Source: Egibacter rhizosphaerae
GTDB taxonomy: Bacteria > Actinomycetota > Nitriliruptoria > Euzebyales > Egibacteraceae
Assembly (NCBI RefSeq): GCF_004322855.1
Contig: NZ_CP036402.1
Coordinates: forward strand, 2,418,001-2,482,000
Reading direction: 5' to 3'
Length of the DNA: 64,000 bases
The position numbers were made by a program, and so were the translations under genes. Shown piece by piece: positions 8,296 through 15,689 of this stretch (within the stretch, counting starts at the first letter, position 1; each line of letters begins with the position of its first letter). The notes under the pieces were generated by a model, which made no database searches, was not told where the DNA came from, and worked only from the letters and a program-made list of their open reading frames with translations.

Positions 8296-9108
8296 GTGCA
8301 GGAAGTTGCGGACGTCAAGGACGCCGCGCGCTCGGTGTGGGCGCTCGGCGACTACGACGCGATGATGCGCGCCGAGGGGCTCTACGAGGTGGGTGCACGC
8401 TTGGTGCGCCGGCTCGGCGTCGCCGCCGGTGAACGGGTCGTCGACGTCGCCTGCGGTACCGGGAACGCCACCCTCCCTGCCGCCCAGGCGGGTGCGCGGG
8501 TGACCGGGGTGGACCTCTCACCGGCGATGCTCGAGGGCGCGCGCACCCGCGCCGAGCGCGCCGGGGTGGCCGTCGAGTGGGTCGAGGGCGACGCCGAGGA
8601 TCTGCCGCTGCCCGACGGGCACGCAGACGTCGTGCTGTCGACGTTCGGCTGCATGTTCGCTCCCCGCCACGAGGTCGTCGCCGACGAGCTCGCGCGGGTG
8701 CTCGCCCCCGGCGGGCGGATCGGGCTGTGTGCCTGGACCCCCGACGGGGTGTTCGGCGACTTCTTCCGCACCGTGGCCGGATACCTGCCGCCCGATCCCG
8801 AGTTCGTCGACCCGCCGCTCGGATGGGGCGACGAGGGCCGTGTCGCCGAGTTGTTCGAGGGCACCGACGTCACGCTCGGCTTCGCGCGGGAGACGTGGGA
8901 GATCGCCCATCCCTCGGTCGAGGCCGCGGTCGCCTGCTACGTCGACAATCTGGGGCCGGTCGTGCAGGCCCGCACGCTCGCCGAGGCCGACGGCCGCTGG
9001 CCGGCCCTGCAGGCCGAGCTCAGCGAGTTGTTCGCCGCGCAGACCGCCGACGACGGCCGCGTCGTGTTCCCCGCCGAGTACGTGGTCATCACCGGACAGC
9101 GCCGGTGA
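8296..9108 (+). CDS. Class I SAM-dependent methyltransferase
   Basis: The 270-residue protein has the standard Rossmann methyltransferase motifs: ERVVDVACGTGNATLPAAQAGARVTGVDLS (motif I and the acidic end of strand 2), VEGDAEDLPLPDGHADVVLS (motifs II-III) and ARVLAPGGRIGL (post-motif). It belongs to the UbiE/Methyltransf_11 type, but the substrate cannot be read from the sequence. The GTG at 8296 is chosen for the GAGGAGG site seven bases upstream. It lies 120 bp beyond the TPR-LuxR regulator and is followed by a perfect 12-bp hairpin terminator. Confidence 0.88.
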   Translation: MQEVADVKDAARSVWALGDYDAMMRAEGLYEVGARLVRRLGVAAGERVVDVACGTGNATLPAAQAGARVTGVDLSPAMLEGARTRAERAGVAVEWVEGDAEDLPLPDGHADVVLSTFGCMFAPRHEVVADELARVLAPGGRIGLCAWTPDGVFGDFFRTVAGYLPPDPEFVDPPLGWGDEGRVAELFEGTDVTLGFARETWEIAHPSVEAAVACYVDNLGPVVQARTLAEADGRWPALQAELSELFAAQTADDGRVVFPAEYVVITGQRR

Positions 9109-9147
9109 GCCGCGGCCGCGTGGCGACCGGTACGCATGGTCACCACG

Positions 9148-9175
9148 CCCTGCACCGGTCACGACCGGTGCAGGG
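9148..9175 (+). terminator. Perfect 12-bp hairpin after the methyltransferase
   Basis: CCCTGCACCGGT at 9148-9159 pairs perfectly with 9164-9175 around a CACG loop, 40 bp after the methyltransferase stop. No T-tract follows. It is the best terminator candidate for the unit starting at 6515 or 8296. Confidence 0.7.
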
Positions 9176-9310
9176 GGTCAAGTGGTCGTGGCGAGATCGA
9201 ACCGGTCTGCTCCGTAGGGCTCGGCGGTTCCGAACGCGAACACCGTCGTCAGCATCATCCGGTAGGCGTGCCACGGCGGCGGACCCGCTGACGGGCCTTG
9301 CCGAGTTGCA

Positions 9311-9347
9311 GCCTTACATCTATCATCGCCGATTATAGATGTAAGGC
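9311..9347. promoter_or_regulatory. 13-bp inverted repeat, likely ArsR-family operator
   Basis: GCCTTACATCTAT (9311-9323) is repeated exactly in inverse orientation at 9335-9347 around an 11-bp centre. The dyad is AT-rich against its surroundings and lies 24 bp before the ArsR-like start at 9372, the expected place for an autoregulatory operator. Confidence 0.75.
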
Positions 9348-9371
9348 AGGCGACCCGAGGAGGGCTCGCGG

Positions 9372-9716
9372 GTGGAGCGGTCCGAGGCGGAGGAGTACGC
9401 GCGCTGGTTCCGTTGCTTGGCGGACGCGACGCGATTGCAGCTGCTGCGTGTCCTTGCCGAGGGCGGGGAGCCGATGACCGTCGGGGAGCTCGTCGAGGCC
9501 GTGGGCGTGGGACAGTCTTCGGTCTCCGGTCACGTGCGGCGACTCGCGGCGGACGGGTTCGTGTGGGTGGAGCGTGTCGGCACGGCGACGTACGTGCGGA
9601 TCAACGAGGACTGCCTGATCGCGCTGCCGGCCGCGGCCGCGGCGATCATGGGCGGTGACCGCGAGAACGACGCACGCGCCGCTGTCGAAGGGGCGGGCCC
9701 CGAGGCGGCCTCGTGA
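9372..9716 (+). CDS. ArsR-family transcriptional regulator
   Basis: The 114-residue protein is a winged helix of the ArsR/SmtB type: EYARWFRCLADATRLQLLRVLAEGGEPMTVGELVEAVGVGQSSVSGHVRRLAADGFV. It has a single cysteine near the start (FRCLADATR) and no CxC metal motif in the recognition region, so the inducer may not be the classic arsenite or cadmium. The start is GTG with GAGGAGGG upstream. Its stop overlaps the start of the permease gene (GTGA), giving a two-gene operon behind the dyad at 9311-9347. In many ArsR pairs the regulator represses the efflux gene beside it. Confidence 0.88.
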   Translation: MERSEAEEYARWFRCLADATRLQLLRVLAEGGEPMTVGELVEAVGVGQSSVSGHVRRLAADGFVWVERVGTATYVRINEDCLIALPAAAAAIMGGDRENDARAAVEGAGPEAAS

Positions 9717-10660
9717 CTCTGAACATGCGCGGTCTCGCGGCCGAGTTCGGGCTCCTGTTCGTCGAGCTCTTGGTGATGCTCGCGGTGGTCTCGACCGTGC
9801 TCGCGTTGGCCGTGCGTTGCACGGGCCTGGGGCGCCTGCAGCGGTGGCTCGGCGGCAGCGCTCGCTCCGCGGCGCTCAAGGGCCTGGGGCTCGGGTTCAT
9901 CGTGCCGTTCTGCACCTACTCGGCGATCCCGATGCTCGTCGGGATGGTCGACGCCCGTGTGCGCACCGCCACATGGGGCGCCTTCCTGCTGGCTGCGCCG
10001 CTGCTCGACCCGATCGTCCTGGCCGTGCTCATCATCCTGTTCGGATGGCAGGCCACGGTCGGCTATACCGCCTTCATCGCCGCGGCCGTCGTCGTGCTCG
10101 CGCTCCTCGCCGATGCCGCGGGGGTGGAGCGCTGGCTCCGACCCGCGCCTCGCCGCGTGGGTGCCGGCACCGGGCGAGCGACCGGCGGGTCCGCCGCGGC
10201 GGCGTGTGTGGGGGACCCCTTCGTCGATGAACGCCCCTGGCGAGGCCTGCGCCGCGAGATGCCGCTGGCCGGGAAATACGCCTGGGAGCTGGTCCGCGCC
10301 TTGGCGGTCCCGATGGCGGTGGCCGTGGCGATCGCCGCGACCATCGTCGGCTTCGTCCCCGACCAGCTCGTCGCTCGACTGGCGGGACCGGACAACCCGC
10401 TGGCGGTCCCCGCGGCCGCCGTCCTGGGAGCCCCCTTCTACGTCTCCACCGAGGCGTTCCTGCCGATCGCGTCCGCGCTTCACACCAACGGGATGGGGCT
10501 GGGCGCTGCGTTCGCCCTGGTGATCTCCGCCGCTGGCATCAATCTTCCGGAGCTCGCGCTCCTCGCCAGGACCATGCGTCCCCGGCTCCTGTTCGCGTAC
10601 GCCGCAGCTGTGGTCGGCGCGGCGATGTTCGCGGGCTATCTCGTCCCGCTCGTCGCTTGA
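9713..10660 (+). CDS. UPF0718/YraQ-type permease
   Basis: The 315-residue protein has about eight membrane helices in two halves, separated by a soluble stretch near residues 140-175. The first half carries GLGFIVPFCTYSAIPM, the counterpart of the PFCSCSTIP motif of YraQ/ArsP-type permeases, and the second half carries VPAAAVLGAPFYVSTEAFLPI and GAAFALVISAAGINLPE. ArsP members export organoarsenicals, but here the second cysteine of the motif is tyrosine, so the substrate is uncertain. It is translationally coupled to the ArsR gene, which supports an efflux role under that regulator. Confidence 0.85.
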   Translation: MTLNMRGLAAEFGLLFVELLVMLAVVSTVLALAVRCTGLGRLQRWLGGSARSAALKGLGLGFIVPFCTYSAIPMLVGMVDARVRTATWGAFLLAAPLLDPIVLAVLIILFGWQATVGYTAFIAAAVVVLALLADAAGVERWLRPAPRRVGAGTGRATGGSAAAACVGDPFVDERPWRGLRREMPLAGKYAWELVRALAVPMAVAVAIAATIVGFVPDQLVARLAGPDNPLAVPAAAVLGAPFYVSTEAFLPIASALHTNGMGLGAAFALVISAAGINLPELALLARTMRPRLLFAYAAAVVGAAMFAGYLVPLVA

Positions 10661-10797
10661 CTGCCAGCCCGCGGAGCCGATCCCGGCTGCTCGCCCCCAC
10701 GGACTCTCCGCTCTCGTGTGTCCGGGGTCGGAGGTGAGTGCGCGGTGAAGACCCGCAACCGTTCCCGGGTGGCCGACGCCCACCGGTGGACCGCGAG

Positions 10798-10988
10798 GTG
10801 TGGACGAGTCGGCGCGTCCCACGTGCCGAACCGTCCACGCGCGACTCTGTGAGGGCCAGTCGTCCTCGGGGTGTGGACACGGCCGTCGGGAGGAACCGGT
10901 GGTTTGCTCCACACCTCGGTGGAGGCCGCGGCCGTCGGGGCCGGGTGTGGACCACACCGGTGGAAGAGGGGGGCCGTCGTGTCCACAC
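10798..10988. promoter_or_regulatory. Cluster of DnaA-box-like sequences in a gene-free stretch
   Basis: The 346 bp between the permease stop and the GAF-ANTAR gene contain no credible gene. TGTGGAC recurs at 10799, 10872 and 10946, about 73 bp apart, and once inverted at 10981. Read as TTGTCCACA-type nonamers, four sites match at 8 of 9 positions. One is centred on a GTGTGG-A-CCACAC palindrome at 10945. GGCCGTCG also recurs at 10881, 10930 and 10972. No dnaA or dnaN lies nearby, so this is not presented as an origin. Confidence 0.35.
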
Positions 10989-11006
10989 CTGTCGGCTCAA
11001 CGCGTG

Positions 11007-11768
11007 TCAGTCGAGCCGCATCGTGCGGTTGACGACGTCGTAGGCGACCTCGGCGAGGGACCGCTGCTGTTCGCCCGCGAAGGCGCGGAGTCGCCTGGCC
11101 GCTTCGGTGATAGACACGTCGAGTTGGGAGGAGACCATGCCGGTGGCCTGCTCGATCGCGGCGCGGTCACCGGAGAGATCAGCGATCTGGGCCGGCAGCG
11201 ATCCCGGTTCGGCCTGCGCCTGCATGGCGAGGACTTGGCGGGCGATCATCGCGGCGAGCAGGCGGGCGTCGTCGGCCTGGTCGTCGTCGAGCCCGCCGGG
11301 TGTGTCGCGGTACAGGTTCAGCGCACCGAGCGCAGTGTCGTCGAGTTGCAGGGGGAAGCTGAACAGCGCCTGCATGCCCGCGTCCAGTGCCGCGCGGGCG
11401 AGCACCGGCCATACCCGCGCGCCTCGGCCGGCGAGGTCGGGCTCGAGCACGGGCCGGCCGAGGGTGTAGGCGTCGATGCACGGTCCCTCCGCGGCGGCGT
11501 TCTGCAACTCCTCGAGTGAGGAGATGCGCTCGTCGGTCGCGTGGATGGTGCCCTGGTGGACGCGATCGGACATCAACATGACGCCGGCACCGGTCACGGG
11601 CAACAGGTCCACGGCCGCCCGGCACGCGGCTTGCAGGCGGCCGAACGGACGCGCGTCGCCGTCATGGCTGGCCACCAGGGCGTAGATGCGATCGAGGCGG
11701 TCAGGCTCGTCGGGGACACCGGAGCCGTCCAAGTGCCGGTCGGGTCCACGGCCAGCGCCGTCACTCAC
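11007..11768 (-). CDS. GAF and ANTAR domain protein
   Basis: The 253-residue protein has a GAF domain at about 40-180 (AACRAAVDLLPVTGAGVMLMS, AEGPCIDAYTLGRPVLEPDL, FSFPLQLDDTALGALNLY) and a C-terminal ANTAR domain at about 195-250 (LSGDRAAIEQATGMVSSQLDVSITEAARRLRAFA). ANTAR domains bind paired hairpins in nascent RNA and cause antitermination, and the GAF domain would sense the signal. The GTG start lies inside the end of the preceding GAF-only gene (GTGAGTGA, 8-nt overlap), so the two are coupled. No double-hairpin target is obvious here. Confidence 0.9.
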   Translation of the reverse strand: MSDGAGRGPDRHLDGSGVPDEPDRLDRIYALVASHDGDARPFGRLQAACRAAVDLLPVTGAGVMLMSDRVHQGTIHATDERISSLEELQNAAAEGPCIDAYTLGRPVLEPDLAGRGARVWPVLARAALDAGMQALFSFPLQLDDTALGALNLYRDTPGGLDDDQADDARLLAAMIARQVLAMQAQAEPGSLPAQIADLSGDRAAIEQATGMVSSQLDVSITEAARRLRAFAGEQQRSLAEVAYDVVNRTMRLD

Positions 11769-12066
11769 GTGCGGGTTCCAGTTCCTCGACCTGTACTCCG
11801 CCCTGGAAACACTCGACGCTCGGCCCCTGTTGGCGGGCCAACTCGTGCAGCTCCATCAGCCGCGCAGGCTCGTCCGTGGAGGCCAGGAGCTGCAGCTCGC
11901 CTCGACGGTTGGACAGCATCACGCCGCCGGCTTCGGCTTCCAGCACGTTGGCGGATCGATGGAGCAGTAGGTCGAGGTGCTCCAGCAGGTCGTATTCCGA
12001 GACCAGCGTATCCGCCAGTTGGATGAGCGTGGCCGACACCGCGGCCTGTCGGTCCGTTGCCGTCAT
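11761..12066 (-). CDS. GAF-domain protein, truncated to the N-terminal half
   Basis: The 101-residue product opens like actinobacterial GAF-ANTAR proteins (ATLIQLADTLVSEYDLLEHLDLLLHRSANVLEAEAGGVML, SNRRGELQLLASTDEPARLMEL) and reaches the GPSVECFQGG motif near residue 85, where a normal GAF domain continues for another 80 residues. Here it stops 15 residues later, just inside the following GAF-ANTAR gene. It is therefore either a remnant of a tandem pair or a short regulatory subunit. The ATG at 12066 has a GGAGCAGG site. Confidence 0.65.
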   Translation of the reverse strand: MTATDRQAAVSATLIQLADTLVSEYDLLEHLDLLLHRSANVLEAEAGGVMLSNRRGELQLLASTDEPARLMELHELARQQGPSVECFQGGVQVEELEPARE

Positions 12067-12592
12067 CCGACCTGCTCCGGGACGGAGGACTGCCGGCCTG
12101 GTCCCGCCAACGCTCGGCGTGCTCGCGACCCGACCACACCTTCGAATGTCTGTAGTGCAACACATCGCCCCTGGGAGGGAGTCGGGGAGCTTCCGGCTGG
12201 GTGTCGATCCCGGGCCGGTGGCCCAACGAACGAGGAGCGCAATCCGAGAGGGGAGCCTCTCCAGGTACTCGGTGCACCGGGTATCCGGGCAACGCACCGT
12301 CCGCAATGTCTGGAGACGGACTCGACGGGTCCGACCGTAGCCGAGACGTGACTACGGGACCTATTACGTACAATCAACAAGCTAGCCGTCAGACAGTGAC
12401 CTATCAACTCGCCGCGAATACCGCATCGAGGAGCACGTTCGCGACGAACACTCGACGTGCCTTGGCTCCTGGAGCCGATGATCGAACGCTGCGGCTTCGG
12501 ATCGAGCGCGTCGAGTGCTCGCCCGACAGCTTCTGCGGCAAGTATCTCGCACGTGCCCGTGACCCTGGGCGCGATCAGGCCAGGATGGAGCT
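12067..12592. other. 526-bp divergent intergenic region
   Basis: This separates the minus-strand GAF genes from the plus-strand HD-GYP gene. No open frame in it resembles a protein. A lower-GC patch near 12358-12395 (CTATTACGTACAATCAACAAG) is the most promoter-like part. A small GAGAGG-GGAG-CCTCTC hairpin lies near 12248. I see no RNA gene. Confidence 0.4.
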
Positions 12593-14152
12593 GTGGAACT
12601 CGGAACCGTGCGGCTGGCGGACCTGGTGGCCGGGTTGTCCCGCCTGGCCGATCTCGGCTTCGGTCTGCAGGCGGGCGAATCGTTGCGCGCGTCCGCACTC
12701 GCCGCCGCGCTCGCCCGCTCGCTCGACCTGCGGGCAGACGACGTGCGGGCCGCGCTCTACACCGCGTTGCTATTCCACATCGGCTGCGTCGGCTACGCGC
12801 ACGAGACCGCGCGGCGGTTCGGTGATGAGCACGTCGTGCACCTCGCCGGGGAGCGCACGAACGTCGCCTCCCCACGTGACGTCGCCACCACCCTCGTACC
12901 GGCGCTGACACGCAACCGCTCCGCGCGTGAGCAACTCCGGATCGCAGCGTTCCTGCTCGCCCGCGGGCCGCGCTTCGGCCGCGCGTTCGACACCGCCTCC
13001 TGCGAGGTCGGACGAGAGGCCGCACGCCGCCTACGGCTGCCGACGGAGGTGCAACGAGGCGTCTACCATTCCTCCGAGTGGTGGAACGGCAGGGGCGCCC
13101 CGGAAGGACTCGCGGGCGAGGACATCCCGGTGGGTGCCCGGGTAGCGCAGCTCAGCCACACCGCGGTGCTGTTCGATACCCTCGGGGGGCCCGATCTCGT
13201 GGTCGAGGCGGTCCGCGAACGCGCTGGCGGCATCCTCGACCCCACCATGGTCGAGCATCTCGCGCGTCGTGCCGCACCGATGCTCGGCGAGCTCGATGCC
13301 GTCGACCCCCTGCAACTGGTGCGGGAGGCCGAACCGCGGCCGACGGCGACGCGGTCGAGTGCGGAGCTCATCGAAGTCGCGGCGGTGTTCGGCGATCTCG
13401 CCGACCTGAAGACGCCCTTCACACATGGCCACGCCAGCGGGGTCGCGGCGCTGGCGCGCACCGCGGGCGAGCGGCTGCGGCTCGGATCCTCCGAGGCCGC
13501 CGACCTCGAGGCGGCCGCCCACCTGCACGACGTCGGGCGCGTGGCGATCTCGAACAACCTCTGGGAGAAGCCCGGGCCGCTGACCGCGCACGAGTGGGAG
13601 CAGGTCCGCCTGCACGCGTACCACTCGGAGCGCATCGTCACGGCCTCCCAGCCGCTCGCCGCCCTCGCCCCGATCGTCGGCATGCACCACGAGCGCTGTG
13701 ACGCTAGCGGGTATCACCGCGCCTGCGGGCCCGCGGCGCAGCCACTGGCCGCCCGTGTGCTCGCCGCCGCGGACGTGTACCAGGCGATGACCCAGTCGCG
13801 ACCACACCGCTCGGCGTGGGCTCCCGAGCAGGCAGAGCAGCGATTGCGTGTCGAGGCCCGCGCCGGCCGGCTCGACGCGGACGCGGTCGCGGCCGTGCTG
13901 TCGGCGGCCGGCCACGACGCGGTGGTCGGCGGGCGGCGACCGGGTGGCCTCACCGACCGGGAGGTCGAGGTGCTCGCGCTCGTCGCCGAGGGCTGCACGA
14001 ATGCAGGGGTGGCCGAGCGCCTCGTGATCTCGCGCCGCACGGCCGAGCAGCACCTGCAGCACGTCTACCGCAAGCTCGGCGTCTCGAGTCGGGCCGCGGC
14101 GGCGCTGTTCGCGATGGAGCACCACCTTCTCCCCCGCCCCAAGGATCAGTAA
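12593..14152 (+). CDS. HD-GYP-type phosphohydrolase fused to a LuxR HTH
   Basis: The 519-residue protein has an all-helical N-terminal part, an HD-GYP-like domain at about 275-425 and a LuxR DNA-binding domain at about 450-512. The HD core is visible (THGHASGVAALARTAGERL, AAHLHDVGRVAISNNLWEKPGPLTAHEWEQVRLHAYHSERI split, VGMHHERCDASGYHR), but the GYP signature reads GYH. The second half ends GLTDREVEVLALVAEGCTNAGVAERLVISRRTAEQHLQHVYRKLG in pieces, a clear LuxR motif. If active, the HD domain would degrade a cyclic dinucleotide or another phosphoester and the HTH would bind DNA. The start is GTG with GGAG upstream. Confidence 0.85.
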   Translation: MELGTVRLADLVAGLSRLADLGFGLQAGESLRASALAAALARSLDLRADDVRAALYTALLFHIGCVGYAHETARRFGDEHVVHLAGERTNVASPRDVATTLVPALTRNRSAREQLRIAAFLLARGPRFGRAFDTASCEVGREAARRLRLPTEVQRGVYHSSEWWNGRGAPEGLAGEDIPVGARVAQLSHTAVLFDTLGGPDLVVEAVRERAGGILDPTMVEHLARRAAPMLGELDAVDPLQLVREAEPRPTATRSSAELIEVAAVFGDLADLKTPFTHGHASGVAALARTAGERLRLGSSEAADLEAAAHLHDVGRVAISNNLWEKPGPLTAHEWEQVRLHAYHSERIVTASQPLAALAPIVGMHHERCDASGYHRACGPAAQPLAARVLAAADVYQAMTQSRPHRSAWAPEQAEQRLRVEARAGRLDADAVAAVLSAAGHDAVVGGRRPGGLTDREVEVLALVAEGCTNAGVAERLVISRRTAEQHLQHVYRKLGVSSRAAAALFAMEHHLLPRPKDQ

Positions 14153-14227
14153 TTCTACGAATGTGCTCCGGGAAGCCGCCCCGCACGCTCCTCGTCGACG
14201 GTACCTCGCCCACCAAGGAGCACTCTG

Positions 14228-15067
14228 ATGCCCGCCGACCGTGAACACCGCGCAGTGTCCCCCGACGGCACCGAGATCGCCGGCTCCGTCCATGGAGTCG
14301 GGCCACCGCTCGTCCTCGTGCACGGGGCGATGGCCGACGGCGAATGCGAGTGGGCAGCGGTCGTCCCGTTCCTGCGTGATCGCTTCACCTGTCACCTCGT
14401 GAGCACCCGCAACCGGGGAGCGAGTGGCCGGAGCCCCGACCTCGCCCCGCAGCGCCTCGCCGAGGACGTGACCGCCTACGTGGAGAGCATCGGCGAGCCG
14501 GTCCGCCTCGCAGGGGTCTCGGGAGGGGGCATGTGGGTCCTCGCGGCAGCGGCTCAGAGCGCGGCGGTGTCCGCGGTCGCGGCGCACGAGCCGGTGGTGT
14601 TCGAGGTGATCGACGGTGACACGCTGGCGGGATTCGAGGAGGCTCTCGAGGCGATGGTTGAGGCGGCTGCCGCTGGTGATCACGCCGAGGCCGCCCGGAT
14701 CTTCCTCGAGGGGGTCACCAACGACGACGAACTCGCGGTGATTGCTGCCAAGCCGGGCTACCTGGACGCCGCTGGGCGGAACGTCCACGTTGATCTCGAG
14801 GAGATCCGCCAGACCGCCCGTTCCGAGGGCTTCAGCGCTACCGACCCATCACGGCTCGCACGCATCAGCGTGCCCGTGTTGCTCACGTACGGCGCGGCGA
14901 CACCGATGCCCTGGTTCCGCGACGGCGTGCAGCACGTCGCCGCGCACGTCGCCGATCCGCGCCTCCGCGAACTGCCCGGCTGCGGTCACCTGGCGACCGC
15001 CGCTCATCCGGATCAGCTCGCGGGCGAGCTCGCCGCGTTCTTCGAGCGGGCGCCCGCCCGGGCCTGA
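14228..15067 (+). CDS. Alpha/beta hydrolase
   Basis: The 279-residue protein has the alpha/beta-hydrolase landmarks: the oxyanion strand PPLVLVHGAMADG (residues 27-39), the nucleophile elbow AGVSGGGMWVL with Ser near residue 98, an acid-strand region VPVLLTYGAATP and a C-terminal histidine in LPGCGHLATAAHP. The natural substrate is unknown. It starts 75 bp after the HD-GYP gene with an AAGGAG site. A close paralogue at 35205-35753 has the same N-terminus (MPADR.HRA.S.DGTEIAG.VHG) and C-terminal half but has lost the segment containing the nucleophile. Confidence 0.9.
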   Translation: MPADREHRAVSPDGTEIAGSVHGVGPPLVLVHGAMADGECEWAAVVPFLRDRFTCHLVSTRNRGASGRSPDLAPQRLAEDVTAYVESIGEPVRLAGVSGGGMWVLAAAAQSAAVSAVAAHEPVVFEVIDGDTLAGFEEALEAMVEAAAAGDHAEAARIFLEGVTNDDELAVIAAKPGYLDAAGRNVHVDLEEIRQTARSEGFSATDPSRLARISVPVLLTYGAATPMPWFRDGVQHVAAHVADPRLRELPGCGHLATAAHPDQLAGELAAFFERAPARA

Positions 15068-15120
15068 GCGCCATTCAGCCGGGTTCGCGTGGTCGATGGC
15101 GGCGTTGAGCGGACCCTCGT

Positions 15121-15498
15121 TCAGGCGCCGAGCGCGATCCCGACCGCCCATGCGAGGTAGACGATGTGGATGAGCAGCCGGGCGACGACCCCGCTCGGCC
15201 GGTCGAGCCATCGCTCCTGCTGTTGGGAGGCACGCAGGGCCGCGTCGCCGTGCACGGCCACGGTGTAGACGGCGAACAGCGCTGCCGTCACCCAGGCGCC
15301 CGCGGCGCGTGTCGCAGGTACCAGGACGGCGATTCCGAGGGCGATCTCGAGCGCGCCCGTGGCGGCGACCGCTGCGGTCGGGGTCCGCATCCACGGAGGC
15401 ACCAGCGAACGGAAGTAGCGCGGGAGAAGGAAGTGCGCGATCCCGACGAGGATCAGGAACGCGCCCAGCGCGATGGCGACGGCGTCCAGCGCGGTCAC
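15121..15498 (-). CDS. DoxX-like membrane protein
   Basis: The 125-residue protein has four membrane helices (about 5-25, 45-68, 72-92 and 105-124) and the DoxX-type opening AIALGAFLILVGIAHFLLPRYFRSLVPPWM, then AAVAATGALEIALGIAVLVP. DoxX-family proteins are small membrane proteins linked in some bacteria to oxidative stress or quinone chemistry; a precise role is not established. The GTG at 15498 follows a GGGGA site and removes an arginine-rich pseudo-N-terminus. It converges on the alpha/beta hydrolase, with 53 bp between the stops. Confidence 0.8.
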   Translation of the reverse strand: MTALDAVAIALGAFLILVGIAHFLLPRYFRSLVPPWMRTPTAAVAATGALEIALGIAVLVPATRAAGAWVTAALFAVYTVAVHGDAALRASQQQERWLDRPSGVVARLLIHIVYLAWAVGIALGA

Positions 15499-15689
15499 GA
15501 TGTCCCCGTTCCTGCCTCGATGTCTCCGGCGAGGTAGTGCTGCACGGTGGGCGCGAGGCACTCATCGGCACACCACCGTGTCGAAAATGACCTCGTCCAC
15601 TCTGGCCGCGACGGTGGGGACCCGTGCCGCCACCCCAGCGGCCGCGAGGCACCCCTCGATCTTGCGGGCTGACGCTTTCAGGCGGTGCA

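Noticed and set aside
10798-10988. Replication origin
   Set aside because: The DnaA-like boxes are not accompanied by dnaA, dnaN, an AT-rich unwinding region or other origin genes.
12063-13025. 320-residue minus-strand frame across the 12.1-12.6 kb gap
   Set aside because: It is Arg/Ala-rich, has no motif and overlaps the HD-GYP gene, whose start and domains are clear.
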